A stretch of 64,000 nt of DNA from JAXMAF01 sp046350555 (lineage in GTDB: Bacteria > Planctomycetota > Phycisphaerae > Phycisphaerales > SM1A02): the NCBI GenBank assembly GCA_046350555.1, contig JAXMAF010000025.1, positions 1 to 64,000 on the forward strand, in the 5' to 3' direction. A model generated the notes under the pieces. The model was not told the DNA's origin and did no database searches. It worked only from the letters and a program-made list of their open reading frames with translations. A program made the translations under genes and the position numbers. The number at the start of each line of letters is the position of its first letter. The stretch's first letter is position 1. This document shows positions 11,609 to 20,462 of this stretch, piece by piece.

Positions 11609-12520
11609 ATGCCCCCCCTGCTCACGCCCGTCGCCAACTGGGTCCGCGGCCACCCGGCGATCCGGCGAACGGCGCACGCGGCGGTCGGTGCCATCCCGGA
11701 CCTGCGATGGACCGTGCGCGTCGCGGATCTCGGCCGCGTGCGCATCCGGCTGCGGCGACATCGGTGGTTCCTCTGGGAGGCCTTCGGGGAGCACGACGGA
11801 CCGCTCTTCGCCGCGTTCGAGCGGCTCATCCGCCCCGGCGACGTCGTCTACGACATCGGCGCGAACATCGGCGTCTACGCGCGGGTCATGGCGCAGTGGT
11901 TCGGTGCGTCGTACGTCGTGGCGATCGAGCCGATGGTCGACAACTTCGAACTGCTCCAGGAGAACATCGCCCTCGGCGACATCCGCGCCGTGGCCCTGCA
12001 CCTGGCGGCGAGCGATCGAACCGGCGAGGAGACGCTCCAGGTCGACGACGTGACCAGCGGCACGGCCGTCCTCGACAGCGTCGCGCACGGCGCGCCGTCG
12101 GCGGGGCGCCGCTCGGCGGGACTTCCGCCACGAACCGAGTCGGTGCGCGTCGAGCGGCTCGACGACCTGGTCGAGCGCGCCGCGCTCCCGCCGCCGGCGA
12201 TGATCAAGATCGACACGGAAGGCGCGGAGATCCAGGTCCTCGCGGGCGCCGAGCGGACGCTTCGCGCCCATCGACCGCGGCTCTCGATCGCCCTGCACGG
12301 GGTCGACAAGGCCGAGGGCACGCTGCGCCTCCTGACGCGGCTCGGCTACACGTGCGCCGGGCCGGTGCGCGATGCGCCGACGGCGCCGCCGACATGGCGC
12401 GAGCTGCGCCCGGACGATGCGCAACGGCTGGCCAACAACAACATCGTGGCCGCGTTCGAGGCGGAACTCGTTCGCGAACCGATCACGACGCGCCCCGCGG
12501 GACCGCGGGCGAGGGGCTGA
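11609..12520 (+). CDS. FkbM-family SAM-dependent methyltransferase
   Basis: The protein (303 aa) has the SAM-binding motif YDIGANIGVY at residues 81-90, the acidic VVAIEPM strand that holds the ribose, and the IDTEGAE motif that marks the FkbM family. Members O-methylate sugars or small molecules, often in glycan or polysaccharide loci. Start ATG 11609 is preferred over an in-frame ATG at 11579 because TACCGT (11596-11601) lies 7 nt upstream of it. It ends 3 nt before murD and is probably co-transcribed with it, which hints at an envelope-related substrate, but this is inference. Confidence 0.85.
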   Translation: MPPLLTPVANWVRGHPAIRRTAHAAVGAIPDLRWTVRVADLGRVRIRLRRHRWFLWEAFGEHDGPLFAAFERLIRPGDVVYDIGANIGVYARVMAQWFGASYVVAIEPMVDNFELLQENIALGDIRAVALHLAASDRTGEETLQVDDVTSGTAVLDSVAHGAPSAGRRSAGLPPRTESVRVERLDDLVERAALPPPAMIKIDTEGAEIQVLAGAERTLRAHRPRLSIALHGVDKAEGTLRLLTRLGYTCAGPVRDAPTAPPTWRELRPDDAQRLANNNIVAAFEAELVREPITTRPAGPRARG

Positions 12521-12523
12521 GTC

Positions 12524-13906
12524 GTGGACGAGTTCTCGGGGAAGACCGTGCTGGTGATGGGCCTCGGCCGCTTCGGCGGCGGACTCGGCGTGACGCGCTG
12601 GCTCTGCGGGCGCGGGGCGACGGTGGTGCTCACCGACCTCGCCGGCCAATCCGAGCTCGGCGAGCCCCTGGCAGGGCTGCGCGACCTCGTCGAATCGGGC
12701 CGCTTGGTGCTCCGTCTCGGCGGACACGACGAACGCGACTTCGCCACCGCGGACCTGGTCGTGGCCAATCCGGCGGTGCCGAGTCCGTGGACCAGCCCGT
12801 TCCTCGCCGCCGCGGCGCGCGCCGGACGGCCCATCACGACCGAGATCCGCCTCGCGGTCGAGCGGCTCGATCGCGAGCGCGTGATCGGCATCACCGGAAC
12901 CGCCGGCAAGAGCACGACCAGCGCGATGACCGCACACATCCTCGCGGCGCTCGGGCGGCGCGTCCGGCTCGGCGGCAACATCGGTGGCTCGTTGCTGAAC
13001 GACGTCGAACCGATCGCGGCCGACGAACTCGTCGTGCTCGAGCTCTCGAGCTTCATGCTGCACTGGCTCGGCGAACGCGCGGGAGCGCTCGCGGCCGGAT
13101 CCCCGTCATCGGGGCGACGACCGGTCGACGCGTCCTCCGGCTGGTCGCCGCATTGGGCCGCGATCACGAACATCGCCCCGAACCATCTCGACTGGCACGG
13201 CTCGTTCGAGCATTATCGGGAAAGCAAGCTGAACATCCTGCGCGATCAGCGCCGCGGCGACCTCGCGCTCGTCGGCGATGGCGACCCGGAGATCCCGCGG
13301 GAGATCGGCGCCCCCGCGACAACGACCCTGCGGCCGATCGACCTGGAGATCGCGGCGCTCGACGTGCCGCTCCGCGTGCCGGGGGCGCACAACCGCGCCA
13401 ACGCCCGGCTGGCGGTTGCGCTGGCCATTGCAACGACGGGCTGCTCGCCTCGCGACGCGGCCGATGCGCTGCACGACTTCGCCGGACTTCCGCATCGGCT
13501 CGAGCTCGTCGTCGATGTCGACGGACGCCGCGTCTACAACGACAGCAAGAGCACGACACCGGACGCGACGCTCCGCGCGATCGGCGCGTTCGAGGATCCC
13601 TCGCGCCTCCACCTGATCGCGGGCGGCTACGACAAGGGCGCGGACCTCGCGCCCATCGCCGCCGTCGCCGATCGACTCGGGGGGCTCTACACGATCGGCG
13701 CCACGGGTCGGGCCCTGGCCGGAACGAGGCCGGACCGTCACTTCGAGACGCTCGATCGCGCCGTCGAGGCGGCGCTGGCGAGACTGTCGCGCGGCGACGT
13801 CCTGCTGCTCAGTCCGGGCTGCGCCTCGTGGGACCAGTTCATCAACTACGAGAAGCGCGGCGAGCGATTCGCGGCCCTGGTCAAGCGCGCCATGGGCGCG
13901 GGCTGA
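12524..13906 (+). CDS. murD: UDP-N-acetylmuramoyl-L-alanine--D-glutamate ligase
   Basis: MurD adds D-Glu to UDP-MurNAc-L-Ala in cytoplasmic peptidoglycan precursor synthesis. Seen here are an N-terminal Rossmann domain (GLGRFGGG), the ATP loop ITGTAGKSTT (residues ~123-132), the middle-domain NHLDWHGSFEHY motif and the C-terminal ligase domain with YNDSKSTTPDAT and LSPGCASWDQF. Length (460 aa) is normal. Translation starts at a GTG, 3 nt after the FkbM gene. Its presence supports a peptidoglycan-containing planctomycete. Confidence 0.93.
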   Translation: MDEFSGKTVLVMGLGRFGGGLGVTRWLCGRGATVVLTDLAGQSELGEPLAGLRDLVESGRLVLRLGGHDERDFATADLVVANPAVPSPWTSPFLAAAARAGRPITTEIRLAVERLDRERVIGITGTAGKSTTSAMTAHILAALGRRVRLGGNIGGSLLNDVEPIAADELVVLELSSFMLHWLGERAGALAAGSPSSGRRPVDASSGWSPHWAAITNIAPNHLDWHGSFEHYRESKLNILRDQRRGDLALVGDGDPEIPREIGAPATTTLRPIDLEIAALDVPLRVPGAHNRANARLAVALAIATTGCSPRDAADALHDFAGLPHRLELVVDVDGRRVYNDSKSTTPDATLRAIGAFEDPSRLHLIAGGYDKGADLAPIAAVADRLGGLYTIGATGRALAGTRPDRHFETLDRAVEAALARLSRGDVLLLSPGCASWDQFINYEKRGERFAALVKRAMGAG

Positions 13907-13914
13907 CCAATCCC

Positions 13915-14400
13915 TCATCGGTCGTACATGCCGCCCGGCGTGGCGCTCGGCGCCCCGCCCGAGGTGTCGGTCGAGGTCGGGCCGGTCGTCGCACCCTGCG
14001 GCGGCACATAGCGCGCATCACCCATCGGCACGCGGTACTTGACGTTCTGCTGCACATCGACGTCGATGCGCCGCGCGCCGACCGCCGGCACCGAGATCTG
14101 GTTCTCGAGCTTGCCGGTCATCGTGCCGACCGGCTGGAGCTGGAAGACCATCCGATCGGGCCGCAGGACCGGATCGTCCCCGCCCCCCTCGAGGAACTGG
14201 AGCGTGAGCTGCTGTCCCGGAGGGATCGCCTGCACGAAGATCGGCTTGTTCGTCCGCACGTCGACGAGCGTCAGCGTCTGCTCGAAGGTCTCGAGCGAGA
14301 TGTAGGTGAACGGGTCCGTCGACGAGGGCATGAGGCTGCCCTGCGGTCGATAGCAGGCGGCAAGGAGGAAGCAGGCTGCGATGGGCAGGGCGCGACGCAT
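13915..14400 (-). CDS. Small lipoprotein, YcfL-like length, unknown function
   Basis: ATG at 14400 gives 161 aa with the signal MRRALPIAACFLLAAC ending in a lipobox (LAAC), so the mature protein is a lipid-anchored envelope protein. An ATG further upstream (14460) would bury the signal and is rejected. The mature part reads as a beta-rich domain (TLTLVDVRTNKPIFVQAIPP, ...LQFLEGGGDDPVLRPD) and ends in a Pro/Gly/Thr-rich tail. YcfL-type lipoproteins have similar size and layout, but I cannot assign it firmly. TACGCT (14428-14423, minus) lies 22 nt upstream. It converges on murD with 8 nt between stops. Confidence 0.72.
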   Translation of the reverse strand: MRRALPIAACFLLAACYRPQGSLMPSSTDPFTYISLETFEQTLTLVDVRTNKPIFVQAIPPGQQLTLQFLEGGGDDPVLRPDRMVFQLQPVGTMTGKLENQISVPAVGARRIDVDVQQNVKYRVPMGDARYVPPQGATTGPTSTDTSGGAPSATPGGMYDR

Positions 14401-14580
14401 AGGTGGCTCTCGACGTTCGGACAGCGTACTCGGTTCGACGAAAAACCGACAGAGGGCCATGGTTCAGGAGGCCTGGGGTCCACGGGTGGCGCCCGTCCCT
14501 TCACCGCGGCTTCCCGCGTCGGGGCGAGCGTGCGCAAAGCCCCTGCGGAGCGCCGAGGACAACCCTACGATCCGCGTTCC

Positions 14581-15618
14581 ATGCTCCCCTATCGCATCGG
14601 CCACGGCTACGACCTTCATCGGCTCGAGCCGCTGCCGCCCGCCGGCGACGGCCGACCGCTGGTCCTCGCCGGCATCCGCCTCGAGCACGATCGCGGGCCG
14701 GTCAGCCACAGCGATGGCGACGCGGTCTTCCACGCGGTGACCGACGCGCTGCTCGGTGCCGTGGGCCTGCCGGACATCGGGCAGCTCTTTCCCGACAACG
14801 ACCCGCGCTGGAACGGCGCCGACTCGGAGCTCTTCCTGGCCGCGGCGCACGACGAGCTTGCGAAGCGCGGCTGGCGCGTCGGCAACGTCGACGTGACGAT
14901 CATCTGCGAACGGCCGAGGATCGGACCGCGCAAGACGGAGATGATCGCGAATCTCGCCCGGGTGCTGCGCTGCGAGATCGGGCAGGTGAACCTCAAGGGC
15001 AAGACGCACGAGAAGGTCGACGCCGTCGGCGAGGGCCGCGCGGTCGAGGTCCACGTCGCGGCGCTGGTGGCGCGCGACGACTCCGCCGCCGGCGCGGGCC
15101 GGACGGAGCGCGCCGCCTCGGACGTCGGCCGCGCCGCGCATCGCGACTACGGCGCCGTGGCGCGATCGCTGGCGTCGTCGCCGCAAGGCACGCCGGAGGA
15201 GCGCATGCGCGCCGTGGTCGCGGCGCTCTGGCCGGCGCTCCGCGACACGGGGGTCTCGTGGCTGGGCTTCTACGTCGATCGACCCGACCAGCCGGAGGAG
15301 GCGCGGCTGGTCCTTGACGCCCGCGAGCCGGGACCGGCGTGCTCGCCCATCGGCCTCCACGGCGTGTGCGGCCAATCGCTGCGTGGGCGATGCGTGCGCA
15401 TCGTGCGCGATGTCGCCGAGCTCGGACCCGGCTACATCGCCTGCGATCCGCGCGACCGATCCGAGATCGTCCTGCCGTTGATCGACCCCGATGGACGCTG
15501 CTGGGCCGTGCTCGACCTCGACAGCCACGAACTCTCGGCCTTCGACGAACGCGACGCCGAAGGGCTGTCGCTGGTCCTGCGCGCCGCGGGACTGACCGCC
15601 CCTGCGCGTCCCGGCTGA
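14581..15618 (+). CDS. ispF: IspF fused to a GAF domain of the free-methionine-(R)-sulfoxide reductase type
   Basis: Residues 1-162 are a full 2C-methyl-D-erythritol 2,4-cyclodiphosphate synthase: metal ligands D11 and H13 in GYDLHRL, HSDGD and H51, and the DIGQLFPD and NVDVTI motifs. IspF makes the cyclic intermediate of the non-mevalonate isoprenoid pathway. After a ~25-residue linker, residues ~190-345 form a GAF domain that resembles fRMsr (E. coli MsrC). All three Cys of that enzyme are present: C254, C263 in GVCG and C288 in YIACD. No internal start or stop separates them. ATG 14581 has TACGAT ending 9 nt upstream. The fusion is unusual. Confidence 0.88.
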   Translation: MLPYRIGHGYDLHRLEPLPPAGDGRPLVLAGIRLEHDRGPVSHSDGDAVFHAVTDALLGAVGLPDIGQLFPDNDPRWNGADSELFLAAAHDELAKRGWRVGNVDVTIICERPRIGPRKTEMIANLARVLRCEIGQVNLKGKTHEKVDAVGEGRAVEVHVAALVARDDSAAGAGRTERAASDVGRAAHRDYGAVARSLASSPQGTPEERMRAVVAALWPALRDTGVSWLGFYVDRPDQPEEARLVLDAREPGPACSPIGLHGVCGQSLRGRCVRIVRDVAELGPGYIACDPRDRSEIVLPLIDPDGRCWAVLDLDSHELSAFDERDAEGLSLVLRAAGLTAPARPG

Positions 15619-15712
15619 TTCTCGCGCCCCACCCACGGCCCGATCCCGCGCCGGGATGCCACTGCGCGGGCAACGGGTCGAACGCATGGAGGTCCGCTGG
15701 AATCCATGGAAC
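15617..15712. repeat. Copy 1 of the ~90-bp interspersed repeat
   Basis: It begins at the TGA of ispF-GAF and ends 29 nt past the recJ stop, filling the convergent gap. It shares with the other copies the block TCGAACGCATGGAGGTC (15679-15695), a following GGAATCC and the opening CTCGCGCCCCACCCA. The middle is the most divergent part of this copy. Confidence 0.8.
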
Positions 15713-15740
15713 GGCGCGGTCCCGCAGAACGCGCGACGGC

Positions 15741-17579
15741 TCATCCAACGAGCGCCACGTCCCTGACCTCGACCTCGACCATCCCGCTGAACGAGCTGAT
15801 CCTGGGATCGACCACCGCGTGAACCCGCCGGCCGCGATGGAGCTGGCGCGCGTGCCTCAGTCCGTCCCACCAGATCGCGGCGACTTCGCGCGGACCCTCG
15901 CGACCATCCTGCCGGAGCATGAACTTCACGTGATGCTCCTTGATCGGCCGAGGCTCGCCGGCGACGATCGCGTCGCGCACGATCAGCGCCGGCCGCGGAT
16001 TGCCTCGGCCGAATGGCGACAGGCGGGCGAGCTGCCTCACGGCGTCGATGTGAAGCTCGGCGAGGTCGGCGGCGCAGTCGATGCGCAGGCTCGGCACCAG
16101 CTCCGCGACGGAGAGTCGCGCGTTCGCATGGGTCACGAGCGCCGCGCGGAAGTCATCGAGCCGCTCGGCCCGCAGCGAGAGCCCCGCCGCCGCGGCATGG
16201 CCGCCGAACGAGAGCAGATGCTCCGCGCACGACGCCAGGCCGTCGTGGATCGAGTATCCGTCGATGCTCCGCGCCGATCCCTTCAGCAGGTCGCCTTGCC
16301 GCTGGAGCAGGATCGTCGGACGCCCGAAGCGCTCGACGAGACGCGAGCAGACGATGCCGACGACGCCCGGATGCCACTGCTCGTGCGCCAGCACGATGGC
16401 TCGATGATCGTCGCCGACCTGTCCGGTCCGCTCGGCGAGCTCGCATGCCTGCGCCGCGATCGCCTGCTCGGTCCGCTGCCGATCGCGGTTGAGCGCCGCA
16501 AGCTCGGCGGCGATGCGCGCCGCCTCCTCGGGCTCGACGTCGGTGAGCAGCTTGACCGCCTCGGCGGCGTGGCCGAGACGTCCGCATGCGTTCAGCCGCG
16601 GGGCCAGCACGAAGCCGACCTTCTCGGAATCGATCGTCGAGCCGGCCAGTCCACTGCTCTCGATGAGCGCCCGCAGGCCCGGCAGCGGCGTCGACTTGAT
16701 GGCCCGGAGCCCGATCGACGCGATGACTCGATTCTCCCCCACCAGCGGCACCACATCGGCGATCGTCCCCAGCGCCGCCAGCGGCAGCATGTCGAGCAGG
16801 ACGCGCCGGAACGCGTCGCTCACGCGCTCGCTGCCGCACCAGCGCGTGGCGATCCTCCACGCCAGCTTGAACGCCACGCCGGCGCCGCAGAGATCGGGGA
16901 ACGGATACGGCGCGTCCGCGCCTGGAAGCGAGGGATGCACGATCGCCAGGGCCCGTGGCAGCATCGCGGCCTCGGCGGGAGCGTGGTGGTGATCGGTGAC
17001 GATGAGGTCGAGGCCGACCTCGCGCGCCGCTTCGGCGGGCTCGCGCGCGGTCACGCCGCAGTCCACGCTCACGGCGAGCGTGGCGCCCTCGGCGCGCAGC
17101 GTGCGCAGGGCATCGCCGTTGAGTCCGTAGCCCTCGTCGATCCGGTGCGGCACGTAGCAGCGCAGCACGGCCTCGGGATCCGCGGTGCGAAGGACGTGGA
17201 AGAGGATCGCGGTGGCGGTGATGCCGTCGACGTCGTAATCGCCGTAGATGGCGATCCGCTCGCGCCGGCGGAGCGCGGCGACGATGCGCTCCGCCGCCGG
17301 GTCGACGCCCGGCAGGAGTCCCGGATCGTGGAGGTCGTTCAGCTTCGGATCGCAGAAGAGGCGAAGCGCGTCCGCATCGCGCAGGCCGCGCGCCGCAAGC
17401 AGGCGCTCGACGAGCGTGACCGGTCCGGCGATCGCGACGTGCCGGTCAGGTTGGATCGCGAGGGCCGATGCGGCGCCCGCGCCGCCGGCCGATGGTGGCT
17501 CGATCCCGGTGGCACCATCCTGCGCCTGGAACGCGCCCGGGAGCCGCCAACGCCGCGTGAGTCCATTCACCGCGCCCAT
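15741..17579 (-). CDS. recJ: Single-stranded-DNA-specific exonuclease RecJ
   Basis: RecJ degrades single-stranded DNA 5'-3' in recombination and repair. DHH-family motifs are intact: IYGDYDVDG (~residue 112), VSVDCG, TDHHHAP, LGTIADVVPL, and in the DHHA1 domain SFGGHAAAAG. A C-terminal OB-like domain with FGRGNPRP follows. Length is 612 aa from ATG 17579, which is preferred over an in-frame start at 17669 because a TACGCT hexamer ends 7 nt before it. It is divergent from adk and converges on ispF-GAF. Confidence 0.92.
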   Translation of the reverse strand: MGAVNGLTRRWRLPGAFQAQDGATGIEPPSAGGAGAASALAIQPDRHVAIAGPVTLVERLLAARGLRDADALRLFCDPKLNDLHDPGLLPGVDPAAERIVAALRRRERIAIYGDYDVDGITATAILFHVLRTADPEAVLRCYVPHRIDEGYGLNGDALRTLRAEGATLAVSVDCGVTAREPAEAAREVGLDLIVTDHHHAPAEAAMLPRALAIVHPSLPGADAPYPFPDLCGAGVAFKLAWRIATRWCGSERVSDAFRRVLLDMLPLAALGTIADVVPLVGENRVIASIGLRAIKSTPLPGLRALIESSGLAGSTIDSEKVGFVLAPRLNACGRLGHAAEAVKLLTDVEPEEAARIAAELAALNRDRQRTEQAIAAQACELAERTGQVGDDHRAIVLAHEQWHPGVVGIVCSRLVERFGRPTILLQRQGDLLKGSARSIDGYSIHDGLASCAEHLLSFGGHAAAAGLSLRAERLDDFRAALVTHANARLSVAELVPSLRIDCAADLAELHIDAVRQLARLSPFGRGNPRPALIVRDAIVAGEPRPIKEHHVKFMLRQDGREGPREVAAIWWDGLRHARQLHRGRRVHAVVDPRISSFSGMVEVEVRDVALVG

Positions 17580-17586
17580 GCGGCGT

Positions 17587-17592
17587 AGCGTA
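17587..17592 (-). promoter_or_regulatory. -10-like TACGCT box 7 nt before the recJ ATG
   Basis: The hexamer spacing would place the transcription start on the ATG itself, making recJ mRNA leaderless. The same arrangement recurs at several other genes in the window. Confidence 0.45.
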
Positions 17593-17663
17593 GCAGACGG
17601 CTCGGCGCCAGAGCGCGACGCAGGCGCACCCGATGGCCCTCGTCGCGGTGTCGGCTGCGGAAC

Positions 17664-17692
17664 TGGCACTCGCCGCCCGGGCTTGCGATACT
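17664..17692 (+). promoter_or_regulatory. Promoter of adk
   Basis: TGGCAC (17664-17669), a 17-nt spacer and GATACT (17687-17692) precede adk, leaving a leader of about 23 nt to the ATG at 17722. Confidence 0.45.
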
Positions 17693-17721
17693 TCCGCTCC
17701 GACTTCGAACCCCCCTTCCCA

Positions 17722-18348
17722 ATGCCTCAACGCTACAAGACCGTCCTTCTCTTCGGTGCGCCCGGCGCCGGCAAGGGCACGCAGGGCAAGATCCTCGGCA
17801 AGGTGCCGGGCTTCTACCACCTCGCGTGCGGCGACGTCTTTCGATCGCTCGACACCAGCAGCGAATTGGGCCACAAGTTCGTCGAGTACTCGTCGCGCGG
17901 CGAGCTCGTGCCCGACTCGCTCACGATCGAGATGTGGAGGCAGAACATCCACGCCCAGACGGTGCTCAGCATCTACAAGCCGGCGGTCGACCTGCTCATC
18001 CTCGACGGCATCCCGCGCAACGCCGCCCAGGCGGAGGCGATGGACGCGCACATCGAGGTGCTCGACGTGATCCATCTCGTCTGCCCGGACCTCGACAAGA
18101 TGGTCGCCCGCATGAAGCGCCGGGCGATCAAGGAGAACCGTCTCGACGACGCCGACGAGAAGGTGATCCGGCGGCGCTTCGAGGTGTACGACCGCGAGAC
18201 CAAGCCCGTGCTCGATCACTATCCGCGCGAGAACGTGCATGAGGTGAACGCGATGGGCTCGCCCGCGGAAGTGCTTCAGCACATCCTCGAGGTCGTGGTG
18301 CCGGTGCAGAACAAGCACTTCCACAATCCACTCGTCGTCGGCGCCTGA
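17722..18348 (+). CDS. adk: Adenylate kinase
   Basis: The P-loop FGAPGAGKGTQ (residues 11-21), the CGDVFR AMP-binding segment, LDGIPRN (equivalent of GFPRT) and the LID region KRRAIKENRLDDADEKVIRRR identify a short-LID adenylate kinase of 208 aa, without the zinc-binding LID insertion. It balances ATP, ADP and AMP. In many bacteria adk sits between secY and map; here it is separate, beyond pheS and on the opposite strand, with its own promoter. Confidence 0.9.
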   Translation: MPQRYKTVLLFGAPGAGKGTQGKILGKVPGFYHLACGDVFRSLDTSSELGHKFVEYSSRGELVPDSLTIEMWRQNIHAQTVLSIYKPAVDLLILDGIPRNAAQAEAMDAHIEVLDVIHLVCPDLDKMVARMKRRAIKENRLDDADEKVIRRRFEVYDRETKPVLDHYPRENVHEVNAMGSPAEVLQHILEVVVPVQNKHFHNPLVVGA

Positions 18349-18665
18349 CGGACGCGCGCGGCGCGGGCTGCGCCAACGCACTGGCGCCCGCTCAGCCCGC
18401 CGGGCTCGGCCCGGCGCGGCGTACGAAAGCGAGTGTCGGCCCAGAGGGCCGAGCGGAGCACTCAAACAGCCCCAAGCCCGCTTTGCACGGCGCCCGCGTC
18501 CGCTCAGCCCGCCGGGCTCAGCCCGGCGCGGCGTACAGGAGCGAGTGTCGGCCCGGAGGGCCGAACGGAGCGCTCAAGCAAGCTACCCGCTCAGCCCGCC
18601 GGGCCTTGCCCGGCGCGGCGTACGAGAGCGAGTGTCGGCCCAGAGGGCCGAACGGAGCGCTCAAA
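18349..18665. repeat. adk-pheS convergent gap with three tandem hairpin-repeat units
   Basis: Three units of ~85-115 bp, each made of a G/C-rich inverted element (AGCCCGCCGGGCT...GGCGCGGC) and then the hairpin unit GAGTG-TCGGCCC-AGA-GGGCCGA-ACGGAG-CGCTC. The hairpins lie at 18431-18463, 18543-18575 and 18630-18662. Read on the minus strand the last one starts 3 nt after the pheS stop codon. They may act as terminators or 3'-end structures for both genes. No coding gene is seen. Confidence 0.8.
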
Positions 18666-19685
18666 CTAAAACTGCCGCAGGAACCGCGCGTCGTTCTCGA
18701 AGAGCCAGCGGATGTCCGCGATGCCGTATCGGCGCATCGCGATCCGTTCGATGCCCAGGCCGAACGCGTAGCCGGTCCACTCCTCGGGATCGATGCCGAC
18801 GGCCTCGAAGACGTTGGGATCGACCATGCCGCAGCCGCCAAGCTCGACCCACCTCCACTCGCTGCCGGCGCCCGTCTTGACGCGCATCTTCATGTCGAGC
18901 TCGGCGCTCGGTTCGGTGAAGGGGAAGAAGCTTGGACGCATGCGCACCTCCGCCTCCGGGCCGAAGTAGGCGCGGGCGAACTGGAAGAGCGTCGTCTTCA
19001 GGTCCACCATCGTGACGGTCCGATCGACGCACAGGCCCTCGATCTGGTGGAACATCGAGAAGTGCGTCGCGTCGTGGGCGTCGGGTCGGTAGACGCGGCC
19101 GACGGCGACGACCTTCAGCGGCGGCCGCATCGACTCCATGGCGCGGATCTGGATGGTCGAGGTCTGGCTGCGCAGCAGATGACGCGAGCCCTCCTCGGTG
19201 CCGCCCATGTAGAAGTTGTCCTTCGGATCGCGCGCCGGATGCCCTGCGGGGATGTTGAGCGCGATGAAGTTGTGGAACTCGTCCTCGACCTCCGGTCCCT
19301 CGGCGACGGAGAAGCCCATCCTCGCGAAGACGTCGGTGATCTCGTCGATCGTGCGCATCAGCACATGGCGGCGGCCGAGACCGGCCGGAATGCCCGGCTC
19401 CGTGACGTCGATCGCCGGCCCCATCGCGGCGACGGCGCCGTGGTGCGACTTCGCGCGGCCGAAGCCGGCGTCGAGCGACGCCTTGAGTTCATTGAGGCGC
19501 TTGCCAAGCGCCGGTCGCTGCTCCTTCGGCGCCTGCTTGAGCGCGTCCATCGCCGCCTTGAGCCGGCCATTGGCGCCCAGCCACTGGATGCGCCAATGTT
19601 CCAGCGCCAAGGCGTCCCCGACGGCGGCCAGCTCCGCGGCCGCCGTGCGCTCCAGCGTGTCGAGGTCGGCGATCTCCGAGGACAT
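18666..19685 (-). CDS. pheS: Phenylalanyl-tRNA synthetase alpha subunit
   Basis: PheS is the catalytic subunit of the alpha2-beta2 enzyme that charges tRNA-Phe. The N-terminal coiled coil (residues ~5-95) is followed by the class II core: FSVAEGPEVEDEFHNF, RSQTSTIQIRAM, GRVYRPDAHDATHFSMFHQI (motif 2) and GYAFGLGIERIAMRRYGI with FENDARFLRQF (motif 3). The length of 339 aa is standard. ATG 19685 is used; an upstream in-frame start at 19742 adds poorly conserved residues. pheT is not next to it in this window, which is less common. Confidence 0.95.
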   Translation of the reverse strand: MSSEIADLDTLERTAAAELAAVGDALALEHWRIQWLGANGRLKAAMDALKQAPKEQRPALGKRLNELKASLDAGFGRAKSHHGAVAAMGPAIDVTEPGIPAGLGRRHVLMRTIDEITDVFARMGFSVAEGPEVEDEFHNFIALNIPAGHPARDPKDNFYMGGTEEGSRHLLRSQTSTIQIRAMESMRPPLKVVAVGRVYRPDAHDATHFSMFHQIEGLCVDRTVTMVDLKTTLFQFARAYFGPEAEVRMRPSFFPFTEPSAELDMKMRVKTGAGSEWRWVELGGCGMVDPNVFEAVGIDPEEWTGYAFGLGIERIAMRRYGIADIRWLFENDARFLRQF

Positions 19686-19777
19686 CGTTGGGTGCTCCCG
19701 GACGATTCCGAGTCCGAGCTTGACGAGGGCCGGGCCGCGCACCGCCGCGACGGCGCGCGGGCGTCATGCGCGTCCCA

Positions 19778-19868
19778 GTCGACTCTCGCGCCCCACCCAA
19801 CCCGATTCCGCCGCAAGGCGCCGCCGTGGGCAAGGGGTCGAACGCATGGAGGTCTGCTGGAATCCGTA
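19778..19868. repeat. Copy 2 of the ~90-bp interspersed repeat
   Basis: It starts on the minus strand one base after the rplQ stop and ends ~90 nt before pheS. The conserved block TCGAACGCATGGAGGTC is at 19838-19854 and CTCGCGCCCCACCCAACCC at the other end. CCCAC and GTGGG elements could pair in the transcript. Confidence 0.85.
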
Positions 19869-20462
19869 TCAGGCGTTCGCGGGCGCTTCCTTCGACTTGC
19901 GGAGCTTCGCGGCGTAGGCCGTGCGCTTGTCCGCGGCCTTGCGCCGCGTGCTCTTGCGGCCACCGACGGTCGGCCCCTCCTCGCGACCCACGAGCTGGAG
20001 CACGACGATGTCCGAGGCGTCGCCGAGGCGATGCCGACCGGTCTTGATGATCCGCGTGTATCCGCCGGCGCGGTTCTCGAAGAGCGGGGCGACCTTGGTG
20101 ATCAGGTGCTGGATCAGCCGCGGCGACTCCTTGAGCTCGCCGTAGCGATTGAACTTGATGTCGCCCTCGGCCGGAAGCTCGAACCAGGGATTCTGCTTCT
20201 GGGCGTCCTTGGTGTTCGGATCCGCGACCCATGCGTGGATCCGACGATCGTTGATGCGTCGGGCGAGCTGGCGGCGGACGGCCAGCGAGCGCCGTCGCGC
20301 CATCGTGATCAACCGCTCGACGTACGGCTGGACGGCCTTCGCCTTGGGGAGCGTGGTCTCGATCTGGCCGTGCTCGAAGAGTCCGGCCGCGAGATTGCGG
20401 AGCATCGCCTTGCGGTGATCGCTCTCGATGCTGAACTGTCGGCCATAGACGCGGTGTCGCAT
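19869..20462 (-). CDS. rplQ: 50S ribosomal protein L17, extended
   Basis: The first ~70 residues are typical L17 (MRHRVYGRQFSIESDHRKAM, RNLAAGLFEHGQIETTLPKA). A ~45-residue segment containing NDRRIHAWVADPNTK and FELPAEGDIKFNRYGEL is inserted before the conserved end (NRAGGYTRIIKTGRHRLGDA). A basic Ala/Lys tail follows. The protein is 197 aa against 115-130 in most bacteria. It is the last ribosomal gene of the cluster and follows rpoA at 98 nt, the usual order. Confidence 0.93.
   Translation of the reverse strand: MRHRVYGRQFSIESDHRKAMLRNLAAGLFEHGQIETTLPKAKAVQPYVERLITMARRRSLAVRRQLARRINDRRIHAWVADPNTKDAQKQNPWFELPAEGDIKFNRYGELKESPRLIQHLITKVAPLFENRAGGYTRIIKTGRHRLGDASDIVVLQLVGREEGPTVGGRKSTRRKAADKRTAYAAKLRKSKEAPANA

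Noticed and set aside
14521..14560. Further hairpin-repeat copy upstream of ispF
   Set aside because: GCGAGCGTGCGC and GCGGAGCGCC resemble the ends, but the stem does not pair and it is not after a stop codon.
11707..15618. 1303-aa plus-strand frame as a single gene
   Set aside because: Only its last 345 residues (from 14581) are real (IspF-GAF); the rest is out of frame with FkbM and murD or antisense to the lipoprotein.
18349..18665. CRISPR array
   Set aside because: Three units, but unequal spacing, repeats with hairpins and conserved flanks rather than unique spacers, and no cas genes.
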